Shown piece by piece: positions 48,988 to 56,730 of a DNA stretch of 64,000 nt. This DNA is from Pseudomonas frederiksbergensis (GTDB taxonomy: Bacteria; Pseudomonadota; Gammaproteobacteria; Pseudomonadales; Pseudomonadaceae): NCBI RefSeq assembly GCF_001952935.1, contig NZ_CP018319.1, forward strand, positions 3,430,001-3,494,000, written 5' to 3'. The position numbers were made by a program, and so were the translations under genes. Every line of letters starts with the position of its first letter. Positions within the stretch are counted from its first letter, which is position 1. The notes under the pieces were generated by a model. The model saw only the letters and a list, made by a program, of their open reading frames with translations. It ran no database searches and was not told the origin of the DNA.

Positions 48988-49479
48988 TTACGGCGACGGG
49001 ACGCTGTCATTCTTGTCATTCTTGTTATTTTGGGTTGCTGGCTTCGTGGCTTCTAACGTCTGATCCCACCACTTTTGCATGACAGATACAATGTGTGGCG
49101 AATGCTGTTGAAGCACAGGTTCATTAGCAGGTAGCTCACGGATATATTTACCATCTGACCAATTTTTAGACAGATTGGAGTAATGCAAAACAAGTTTAGT
49201 GATCGTAGCTTGTGGAGCATTTTTTAACGCTTCCATTGTGCTCATAGAAATAATGGAAAGGCTGGCTAGCGCATAATTTGCTTCTTGGATTGTTTCCCTT
49301 AGTTGCGCGTTCTCTTTCTGCAACGCCGCATAGCCCGCCTTCCATTTATTGTTTACCTCAATCCATTGGCTATTCGAATCTTCAAACCCTGCGTCATAAC
49401 CTTCGTCACGGCCCTTTTGATATCCCTGTCTGCGGCCAATAACGACCCCAGTGGTTTCAGCGTTAAAGTCATAAGACAT
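48988..49479 (-). CDS. Hypothetical coiled-coil protein of the traY cluster
   Basis: A 163-residue soluble protein starting MSYDFNAETTGVVIGRRQGYQKG. Repeated GYxxGRDEGYDAGFED-type turns precede a coiled coil (about residues 45-75). The C-terminal 25 residues are Asn/Lys-rich. It is 12 nt downstream of dotA/traY and likely cotranscribed. Not a known T4SS component that I can name. Confidence 0.6.
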   Translation of the reverse strand: MSYDFNAETTGVVIGRRQGYQKGRDEGYDAGFEDSNSQWIEVNNKWKAGYAALQKENAQLRETIQEANYALASLSIISMSTMEALKNAPQATITKLVLHYSNLSKNWSDGKYIRELPANEPVLQQHSPHIVSVMQKWWDQTLEATKPATQNNKNDKNDSVPSP

Positions 49480-49491
49480 AGTTCTAGTCCC

Positions 49492-52005
49492 TTAAATAAT
49501 TATCGGATTGTCATTGTTTGCATTGCTATCTCGGCCATTAGGCTTCGACGAAGCAAAGGATGGCGACCCTCCACCGAATCCGCTAGGCCCTTCATCAGCA
49601 GCCCCGGACGGGGCAACCCCCTGTGGGCCGAAACTGAGCACCTTAGGTGCACTGCTCGGGCTACCGCCACGACCGCCACCGCTATCGCTGCCTTCGTGTT
49701 GAAGGCCTGACGTGCCTCCACCGGGAATTGGCTTTCTCCCGCCACCGCCGCCACCCAAGCCGCTTGGGCCATATTTCTCTGTGTAAGAGCGCATCTCACC
49801 CGTGGCCTGCGTAGACCCCATAGAGTCGATGCCGATGCCGATCCGTTTCAAGACCTCATCCGGCAAAGTCTGCGAAAGCCCAAAGATCATGTAGATGACA
49901 GGCAGCAATAACAGGCCGTACATGATGAGCCAGTTGCGCCATTGGAAGAACTCAACAAACCAGCCCAAAGATTCCGCACTGGTCACGTTAGCCGTGCGCA
50001 TCGCCCAAAACGCTTTGCTGATATATAACAGGACCGGATTTGCTATTGCCATAGCTGCAAACAAACCCAAAACAATCAACACAGGTCGAGCAAACAGCGA
50101 CAGCAGCATTAAATAGCCTTGGGTCTGCGAACCAACAAACGAACGCTCAGGCGTCATGTGCATCAGCGCCCACAGTGGCGCGGCTACAACTGATTGCAGA
50201 ACGCCAAGAACCCACCCGACCACAGCAATAATGAAAATTGTATAGGGTAGGGATGGCAGAAAAACACCAAAGTAAAACGCTAACAGTCCTACCCAGCTAG
50301 CGACTTCAACGAGTGGCGTTAAGAAATTATAGATTACCCATTCAAGCAATGTATCAGCCAACGGCGTTGCATCAATACTAGTTCCGAAAAACGATACTGA
50401 GCCAACCCCAGCAGCTACCGCTTTAGCGCCTGATAGAGCGGTATGCACGATGCGATTTGTTGCTATAGCGGACGCCTGCATGAGTGCCAGAACATCACCA
50501 GTGGTCTTGATCCGGGCAATTGCATCAACATCACCGTCCGTACCAATTAGCGTGGCTGTAACTCGCTCCATGCCCCAGCCGATAAAGTTGCTCATGATGC
50601 TGTCGCCGCGACTACCCAAGGTGTCGATGTTCAAATCATCCAGCGATGCCGGAGCTAAAGCCGCTTTAATATCTGCTGCATTGGGCGTTACGGGCTGTTT
50701 GTAGCTTGAACCATCAAGCGACTTACTAATGATCGCCTGATAAACCGTTTGATAACTGCTCAATGCCAACTGGCCCGCAGCATCTCTAGGCAACATATTG
50801 AGGTTTGGCTGCGTTGCAACAGCTACAGGCTCCGCAAACATAGCCCCCATCTCTTGCCGAATACCAGAGAGGCGCTGATAAAAGCCCCCACCCATCGCCC
50901 AGCCGTCTTTAGTCACATCATCGACGTACTGCTTCATGATTTGTTGAAGCGTCGTATCGTTCGCCATTTGCGACGTTAGATTTTGAGTAAGCGTATTTTG
51001 GGCTTGGTTAATAATAGTATTGAAGCGGTCGCTTTTAACGGTATCCCAGCCAGTCTGAGTTAGGTCACTGGGCCAAGTGTTCACCCACGTATCAATATCG
51101 GCCATAACCTTGTTCATGGCGGCTATCTTAGCGTTCAGCGTGGCATGTCGCACCGCCTGCATAGCGGCTTTGTTGCTGGTAATCATAGCGGGGTCGAAAA
51201 TAGAACCCGTGGAGGTCGAGGTTGTCACCAGCTCCGCAGGAACGCTAAAGCTATAGACCTTGATCGACCCACAAATTGGGGTGCCACCGCCAAGGTTGGT
51301 GGCCGCATTGCGATCCTTAACGAGATAGGTCGCAGCCTGTCGCCCTACGCCGTCATCCACCTTGGAGTCAGGCGTGGAAAGCGCCTGTACAGCAGTAGGC
51401 TGGTCAAGCGAGCCGTAAATGGCATTCAGCGACCGAGCGCACCAGCTCGACGCCAAATAGGCTTGGCCGAACTGGCGAATGTCGTACAACGGATAGTTGG
51501 GGTTAGGCTTCGCGCCGCGGCCAAACCCAAGCTGGCTGCTAACACTGCTGAGTGAGCCGTTAACGATCCCGTTTTCAACACCGGCTTTAAACACACCGTT
51601 GGCAAAGCCAATGCCCCAAAGTCCAATCGTCAGCACGATGATCTGGATAAATGAATAGCCGCTTGATGCGGGCAGTAAGGCCCCGCCGCCGAACACGATA
51701 CGCAGCGGAGTCCAAAGCGTACTCCATGCCTTGCCCATCGCTTCGCCTTCATTGGCCGTATTCGCGACCCCGACAAAGGCAATATATGAAACGAACAATG
51801 AAGCCAGCACCATCAGGCCCGAGTTGTATTGCACAAACATCGAAGCCAGCACGTTAGAGCTTGCCGTAACGGTTTCCGGGTCGCTGCCTTGCGCTAAAGC
51901 CTCAATGACCGGCCCAAAGATCGCTTGAAGCACTCCAACACTTGCGTCTGAGCAACTGCTCGCGCCGTCCGTGGTGTCGCACGGTGAAAAGGGCATGCCT
52001 GCCAT
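49492..52005 (-). CDS. traY: DotA/TraY-family membrane protein of a type IVB conjugation system
   Basis: An 837-residue integral membrane protein. A hydrophobic cluster near residues 55-140 and a larger one at ~560-720 flank a long periplasmic-type domain. The C-terminal ~100 residues are Gly/Ser/Pro-rich (GGGGGGRKPIPGGG). This layout and segments such as SGYSFIQIIVLTIGLWGIGFANGVF match DotA/TraY of IncI- and Legionella-type systems. In those systems it is an inner-membrane component, also linked to exclusion specificity. No other dot/icm/tra genes are present, so it is an orphan here. Confidence 0.85.
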   Translation of the reverse strand: MAGMPFSPCDTTDGASSCSDASVGVLQAIFGPVIEALAQGSDPETVTASSNVLASMFVQYNSGLMVLASLFVSYIAFVGVANTANEGEAMGKAWSTLWTPLRIVFGGGALLPASSGYSFIQIIVLTIGLWGIGFANGVFKAGVENGIVNGSLSSVSSQLGFGRGAKPNPNYPLYDIRQFGQAYLASSWCARSLNAIYGSLDQPTAVQALSTPDSKVDDGVGRQAATYLVKDRNAATNLGGGTPICGSIKVYSFSVPAELVTTSTSTGSIFDPAMITSNKAAMQAVRHATLNAKIAAMNKVMADIDTWVNTWPSDLTQTGWDTVKSDRFNTIINQAQNTLTQNLTSQMANDTTLQQIMKQYVDDVTKDGWAMGGGFYQRLSGIRQEMGAMFAEPVAVATQPNLNMLPRDAAGQLALSSYQTVYQAIISKSLDGSSYKQPVTPNAADIKAALAPASLDDLNIDTLGSRGDSIMSNFIGWGMERVTATLIGTDGDVDAIARIKTTGDVLALMQASAIATNRIVHTALSGAKAVAAGVGSVSFFGTSIDATPLADTLLEWVIYNFLTPLVEVASWVGLLAFYFGVFLPSLPYTIFIIAVVGWVLGVLQSVVAAPLWALMHMTPERSFVGSQTQGYLMLLSLFARPVLIVLGLFAAMAIANPVLLYISKAFWAMRTANVTSAESLGWFVEFFQWRNWLIMYGLLLLPVIYMIFGLSQTLPDEVLKRIGIGIDSMGSTQATGEMRSYTEKYGPSGLGGGGGGRKPIPGGGTSGLQHEGSDSGGGRGGSPSSAPKVLSFGPQGVAPSGAADEGPSGFGGGSPSFASSKPNGRDSNANNDNPIII

Positions 52006-52241
52006 TTGTAGAGCCTCGTGGGAAATTTACAATTAAGTCTATATGTCAAAAACCTCCTTTAAAATACGGGCCAAATTCGCACATGGACTATAGTCCATAA
52101 CTTTTCATTAACTAGCTGATCTTATTGGTTAAAATATATTTTCAGTAGCGCGAATAGACGCTAAAAAAGGCGATCACAATAATGTTTATTAAAAGCTGGG
52201 CATAACTTAGACTCGGGGCGTTCACGAACTTGCTAGCAGAG

Positions 52242-52841
52242 ATGGCAAAATTGAGATTTAAGCTCAAGTACCAAGACAGCAAAACACTAGGCATCCAGTA
52301 CATCGGCAACCCTGTGACTTGTTTTCGCCTCCTGAATGAAACGACAAAAGGCGGCAATCAAAAGCAAAGCTACGTCTGCACAATTAGTCGATGGGACACC
52401 GAGCTACCGGAGCATGCTGTCCGGTTACTGACAGAGGTTGAAATAGGGGAGTGGAAAGCGTGGAAGAAGTCTCACGATGCTGGATTCAGACGCAAGCAAC
52501 TTGAGGCTTCGCTGGATGCCTTGCCGCTCACACTGCGGTATGCGGCGGCGGCGCTGGCTGAGAGCGCACCTACCGCCAATGAGGTGCAAAAGGCCGCCAT
52601 CTGGTCGGCCCTGGACGCATTCACACGAGCCTTGGAAAAGGCCGGAGTGGAGCGACCACCACGAGGGCGCGGTCGCCCGCCTGCACTAGACCTACCTGCG
52701 CCAGAAGAGGGGCTGCCCATAATGTCTAACCTCGATCAGCTCGGCTCCCCACTTGAGTGTGCCTACCGCTCCCTCGTAGAACGCTACAAGGCCTTACAAG
52801 CGCGAAGTAAGCTCTCCAACGAAAACGACGACATTGCTTAG
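52242..52841 (+). CDS. Plasmid-type hypothetical protein
   Basis: A 199-residue protein divergent from traY. The N-terminal ~70 residues are mixed beta/alpha (MAKLRFKLKYQDSKTLGIQY). The middle is helical, and an RPPRGRGRPPALDLP linker is followed by a C-terminal helix. ATG 52242 has AGAG upstream. Its 3' end overlaps the convergent gene by 4 nt. I know no function; the location suggests a transfer- or regulation-related role. Confidence 0.6.
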   Translation: MAKLRFKLKYQDSKTLGIQYIGNPVTCFRLLNETTKGGNQKQSYVCTISRWDTELPEHAVRLLTEVEIGEWKAWKKSHDAGFRRKQLEASLDALPLTLRYAAAALAESAPTANEVQKAAIWSALDAFTRALEKAGVERPPRGRGRPPALDLPAPEEGLPIMSNLDQLGSPLECAYRSLVERYKALQARSKLSNENDDIA

Positions 52842-53209
52842 CGGCCACGACGGGTGTTCAGTTGCTCGCGCATCCATTGACCATCCCGCCTCATCTCTGC
52901 TCGCAGTTCATCGACCTGTTCAGGCAGCAGCGAAAACAACGACCGCAAGGGCGGCTCTTTGGTCGTGCGCTGACCATCTACCCTTTCCGGGTCGAACTGC
53001 TCTCTGTCCAAGGTCATACCGTATACCTCTACATATTCAAAATGTGCCGGGCACTCACGACCCCAAGGATCGTGCACCCATAAATCACCGAGACCGTTCC
53101 GGATGACGTAATACGCGCCGGGATCGTTCCGCACCATGAGCGGCAGAACAGCGTGGAACTCCTGCGCGTCCGGGTCGAACCGCCATGCATACTTCATTCT
53201 TTCTAACAT
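52838..53209 (-). CDS. Hypothetical protein downstream of the relaxase
   Basis: A 123-residue protein, aromatic- and charge-rich (YAWRFDPDAQEFHAVLPLMV, then EYVEVYGMTLDREQFDPE), with a basic C-terminus. It starts 11 nt after the relaxase stop and is probably part of the mob transcript. No family is recognised. Confidence 0.6.
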   Translation of the reverse strand: MLERMKYAWRFDPDAQEFHAVLPLMVRNDPGAYYVIRNGLGDLWVHDPWGRECPAHFEYVEVYGMTLDREQFDPERVDGQRTTKEPPLRSLFSLLPEQVDELRAEMRRDGQWMREQLNTRRGR

Positions 53210-53219
53210 GATCCCGCCC

Positions 53220-55631
53220 TCATATATCCAAGTCCGGCGTGTCTCGGTCGAGTAAGTTCTGACGCTCCTGCTCCTGCTCTTCCTGTCGCTGCTGCAATCG
53301 CTGAGCCTCGGCTTGTCGAGCGGCTCGCTGATCGTGCTGGCTCGGTGGAGGCTCGCTGTCTAGGTGAAAATCCATCAGTGTCTGCCTCGCATAATCGCGC
53401 ATCTCTGTCCAATCAATGACCGATGAATCGTGTTCTATGATCGCCCGGTTCCAAGCATCATCTCTAAATTTAACGGCATCGGGATGATTACTATTTAAGT
53501 GCTCGCGCCGCACCGCCAATGGCCGGGTCACATTCTTGTCAAAATCTTCGTCCCACTGCATGGCCTTGCCTTTCGCCATATGTCGACCAATAAAGCCGCC
53601 CGCCTTCTCCGGGTCTGGACGTTCGCCCAATGACTCCCGGAATGTATAATCCAGCTTAGACCGATACCGAATTATGTCGGCATCGATTGCTTCCATCTCT
53701 ACATAGTCACGGACTGGCCGGACCGGCTCCCTTGCTGATAGAACTTGTTTTGCGGCCTCTCGCATCATTTCAGGCTGCTGGGTTGCTATCTTGGCCTCCG
53801 CCTGCGTCCACAAAACATCGACCTGCTTTTGATCTTCCACAACACGCTGCCGCTTTTGATCTATATCGGCCTTGATAGCGTCCTTACGCCGTTGCTCAAG
53901 CTCAGGATCTGCAAACCGTACGTCTAGCCGCCGCTCAGCCGCCACCGCAAGTACACGATCCGAAAACTCTTGATCACCATGCACGACTACAGCGCCGAAT
54001 TTTTCCTTGGCGAGCAGCAATCCGACCTCGATGCTGTCCGCATCGCTATGGCTGGCGTTGTTGAAGGTGATGCGCTGGCCTTCATCACGGAAGGCAACCA
54101 GGTTATTGACTGAGTAGTTGACGGCACCAGTAGACCGATCGATAGTCCACGTCACGCGATCAGAGAGCCCTACAGGCTGCGTAACCTGAATGTCGCTGTC
54201 AGAAGCTGACATGAAGTACGGCTGCTGCGCGTTAGTCATTTCTGGCTGCTGCAGTTGCTTACCCTTGCGCTTGTCTGCGTAGGCGAAACCACGAAGCTGT
54301 GCAATCGCCGCAGGATTACCAAACTCGGCGAGGTCCGCGACCCATTCCCTGTAAGACGGTGACTTTTCTCGCCTGAGGCTAGAGTTCTCAGCCTTAAATG
54401 TTTCGTTGAGCTCCTTACGGCGTAAGGCAACTTCAAATGCCAACACCGACAGAAGTGCCTTGCGCTGCTTGCTATCCAATCCGTTTGAGCGGATAGCATC
54501 ACGATCAGTCTTGTGCGTTGATGTGAGAGCTTTGCGCCGCGCCTTCTGATTAAGGGATAGCTCCAATTTCACCGGGGCTTTCGCAATTTTCCATTGAGCA
54601 ATGAAGACATCATATTTTCCACGAAGAATTTCACGCTCTTTGGCTCGTAAGTCTCGGCTGTTTGCACGGTTTTCCGGATCACGCAGCGAGCGATATTTGC
54701 TGTATGTATGCCTGTATTCTGGCACCGGATAAACTTTTTCAATCCCAACCGGCGAAAATGCACCAAGCAGCTTGATAAGTTTGCCGCCGCCCAACCCGAT
54801 GGCCGATGCCTTAATTGGCGCTTGAGTTGGATCTAGCATCGACGCGACATAGAAAGCGTTGTTGCGATCATTGGCTGGCCTAAGCTCAAGGCCATTAGCG
54901 GCCAAGACGGAATGCAATCCCTGCCATGAAGCTTTATCCGATCTCAGTAAATTGCTTGCATCCTTCTTTGGCTTACCCCTGGCATACGCGGAAAGGGATT
55001 CGTTGCCCGTATGAATTTCGAACTGTCTCGCTTTTTCCGGTAAGTCCGCGCGTTTTCCTTCACGCGCTTTAAGCCGTTCTGCTCTGCTCGCATGTGCCCA
55101 ATCTATAGTCTTCTTACCTTCTACCTCCTTAACAGCAAACGGTCCGTTAGTGTGACTCCAACCCTGGTCGATCTCGATCTGACGCATGGCCTTATCCAGA
55201 GCAAATTTTGTATACGACATTCTTGGTACCTTGCGACGCTCTGGATGTACCTTGTTCACCATCACATGCAGGTGAACATTATCCGTATCTCTATGCACCG
55301 CAGAAAGGTATTGATGTTCCTCTAGCCCAATAGCGTTTAAAGCAAATTGCCCAGCATCAAACGCTTGTTTGTCCGTTGGGTTCTCGTGGCTTGCCCAGCT
55401 TAATACCAAATGCATTACTGGGTCCTTTGTACGCGTACTGTGCACGGATGCTCCCCACATCTCAATCCACGCGGTCCTTACAGACAAACAGTTAGTTTGT
55501 ACTGAAACAGCACCAGTAATGATCTCGCCTGTTTCTGGATCAGGGCCGCTTCTTAAGCTATTAATATAACTACAAAGACTACGAAAACTTGTCTTTCCAT
55601 CGCCACGACGCCCACCGATTTTAGCGATCAT
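53220..55631 (-). CDS. MOBP-type conjugative relaxase
   Basis: An 803-residue relaxase. From ATG 55631 (MIAKIGGRRGDGKTSF), the candidate nicking tyrosine is Tyr22, as in RP4 TraI, and the metal-binding histidine motif is AVHRDTDNVHLHVMVNKVHP (His113, His120, His122). The C-terminal half is a long coiled, Gln/Arg/Glu-rich extension. SD GAGGAAG fits ATG 55631; an upstream ATG at 55652 overlaps mobC further. It would nick oriT and pilot the strand in transfer. It overlaps mobC by 11 nt. Confidence 0.9.
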   Translation of the reverse strand: MIAKIGGRRGDGKTSFRSLCSYINSLRSGPDPETGEIITGAVSVQTNCLSVRTAWIEMWGASVHSTRTKDPVMHLVLSWASHENPTDKQAFDAGQFALNAIGLEEHQYLSAVHRDTDNVHLHVMVNKVHPERRKVPRMSYTKFALDKAMRQIEIDQGWSHTNGPFAVKEVEGKKTIDWAHASRAERLKAREGKRADLPEKARQFEIHTGNESLSAYARGKPKKDASNLLRSDKASWQGLHSVLAANGLELRPANDRNNAFYVASMLDPTQAPIKASAIGLGGGKLIKLLGAFSPVGIEKVYPVPEYRHTYSKYRSLRDPENRANSRDLRAKEREILRGKYDVFIAQWKIAKAPVKLELSLNQKARRKALTSTHKTDRDAIRSNGLDSKQRKALLSVLAFEVALRRKELNETFKAENSSLRREKSPSYREWVADLAEFGNPAAIAQLRGFAYADKRKGKQLQQPEMTNAQQPYFMSASDSDIQVTQPVGLSDRVTWTIDRSTGAVNYSVNNLVAFRDEGQRITFNNASHSDADSIEVGLLLAKEKFGAVVVHGDQEFSDRVLAVAAERRLDVRFADPELEQRRKDAIKADIDQKRQRVVEDQKQVDVLWTQAEAKIATQQPEMMREAAKQVLSAREPVRPVRDYVEMEAIDADIIRYRSKLDYTFRESLGERPDPEKAGGFIGRHMAKGKAMQWDEDFDKNVTRPLAVRREHLNSNHPDAVKFRDDAWNRAIIEHDSSVIDWTEMRDYARQTLMDFHLDSEPPPSQHDQRAARQAEAQRLQQRQEEQEQERQNLLDRDTPDLDI

Positions 55632-56007
55632 CGTCGTCGGCTTCCTCGACATCTGGCGCTATACGCTGAAGCGCACTAATCGCCTCATTAACAGCGGCCT
55701 GCACTGCAACTAAAATCTCTGCTGTCTGCGTTGAGTAAGCCCCTCCGCTGTTATTATATAGCTCCTTTTGCAGGCCGCCCAAGCTTCTCAGCTGCGCTGC
55801 AAATCGCTCAATGTCTGCACACAGAATTCGGTCTGATTGGTTTCGAATACGCCTGCCGAGACCTGCGCAACGAATATACATAGATAAAGATATTCCCGCT
55901 GATTCCGCTTTCTTTTTGAGTAGCTCTGATTCTTCGGGCAAACAACGAGTGTGAACAACAACAGTTCGCTTACGTGTACTTGAACCGGAACGACCACTAG
56001 AGGCCAT
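55621..56007 (-). CDS. mobC: MobC/NikA-like relaxosome accessory protein
   Basis: A 128-residue DNA-binding protein. A ribbon-helix-helix type N-terminus (RKRTVVVHTRCLPEESELLK then AGISLSMYIRCAGLG) is typical of MobC/NikA/TraJ proteins that bind oriT repeats and recruit the relaxase. The C-terminus is helical and acidic. ATG 56007 has GGAG 5 nt upstream. It is the first gene of the mob operon, directly beside the candidate oriT. Confidence 0.83.
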   Translation of the reverse strand: MASSGRSGSSTRKRTVVVHTRCLPEESELLKKKAESAGISLSMYIRCAGLGRRIRNQSDRILCADIERFAAQLRSLGGLQKELYNNSGGAYSTQTAEILVAVQAAVNEAISALQRIAPDVEEADDDDR

Positions 56008-56035
56008 AGCAACTCCGCTTTTAATGGCCGCATAG

Positions 56036-56142
56036 CGGCTGGGGTCTCGGGGCGCAGCCCTGAGCAAGGCAGGTTAGTGGGGATGACGAGCGCAGCGAGG
56101 AAAGCCCACGGTGAGATACCCGCACGAAGTGCGCGGTAGCTC
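56036..56142. other. Candidate origin of transfer (oriT)
   Basis: The region immediately upstream of mobC contains GGTCTCGGGGCGCAGCCCTG, which resembles the hairpin next to nic in ColE1- and R64-type MOBP oriTs (CGGGGCGCAGCCCTGA). On the minus strand it is preceded by CACTAACCTGCC, near the YATCCTGY nic consensus. A second hairpin CGCAC-GAA-GTGCG is at 56121-56133. The exact nick is not determinable. Confidence 0.58.
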
Positions 56143-56246
56143 AAACCACACCTTGTCCTCAATCAATCATCATGACTCACCACGGAGAAGGTAACTTAGA
56201 GTTTCTATATGGGCAAATATAGCTAGACGCCTAGAAAGCAGAATAT

Positions 56247-56412
56247 TTCTACACAATGCTGACACTATAAAGCCACAGAGTTGCCGCTATGTAAACACAG
56301 TCTCGCCCCACAGTTGCCACGTTACTACCATACGGTTGCCACATTGTTAACACGCTATCTACCACATAATTACCAACTAGTTAGCACAATGTCACCACAC
56401 TGCTAACACTAT
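56247..56412. repeat. Helically phased array of fifteen ~11-bp units
   Basis: Fifteen consecutive units start at 56247, 56258, 56269, 56280, 56291, 56302, 56313, 56324, 56335, 56346, 56358, 56369, 56380, 56391 and 56402. All are 11 bp except unit 10, which is 12 bp. The core is RMCAC at unit positions 4-8, with GTT favoured at 1-3; clear examples are GTTGCCACATT, GTTAGCACAAT and GCTAACACTAT. Spacing of about one helical turn suggests cooperative binding of a protein along one DNA face. R388 stbDRs (StbA sites) beside oriT are a known analogue. Confidence 0.8.
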
Positions 56413-56543
56413 TCACATGGCGGTATATGCGCAGGAATTTTTGGTTGTTTTATAAATTAACTAGGCTCTACACAAAAAATAGAGTGCTTTTTACTGGAGA
56501 AGGTTGATCAACCTTTAGAATTCCGCGTGGTTTCCGATGCGCC

Positions 56544-56568
56544 CCATAGGGGCTTTGCCCCTCTGGAC
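56544..56568 (-). repeat. Copy 2 of the 25-bp inverted element
   Basis: The exact reverse complement of 48011-48035. It sits in a ~190-nt GC-rich, gene-free tract (about 56541-56730) between the AT-rich array and the OLD gene, and may represent a conserved plasmid segment or non-coding RNA gene. Confidence 0.8.
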
Positions 56569-56730
56569 TCCCCACACTCGCCCGCGTGGCGTCGGGAGCC
56601 AGGGATAGAAGCGTTCCCTGTCCCCCTAGCGAAGGCTATTAGCTTCGAACGCGTCAAGGGGCCGAGTCCTCGCCCCTTCGGTGCTGTGGGCCGCACCAAC
56701 CCCTTGACTCGCCCTGCGTTCATCGACGGT

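Noticed and set aside
56247..56412. Possible CRISPR array
   Set aside because: Units are 11 bp without spacers, unlike CRISPR repeats of 23 bp or more with unique spacers; no cas genes are present.
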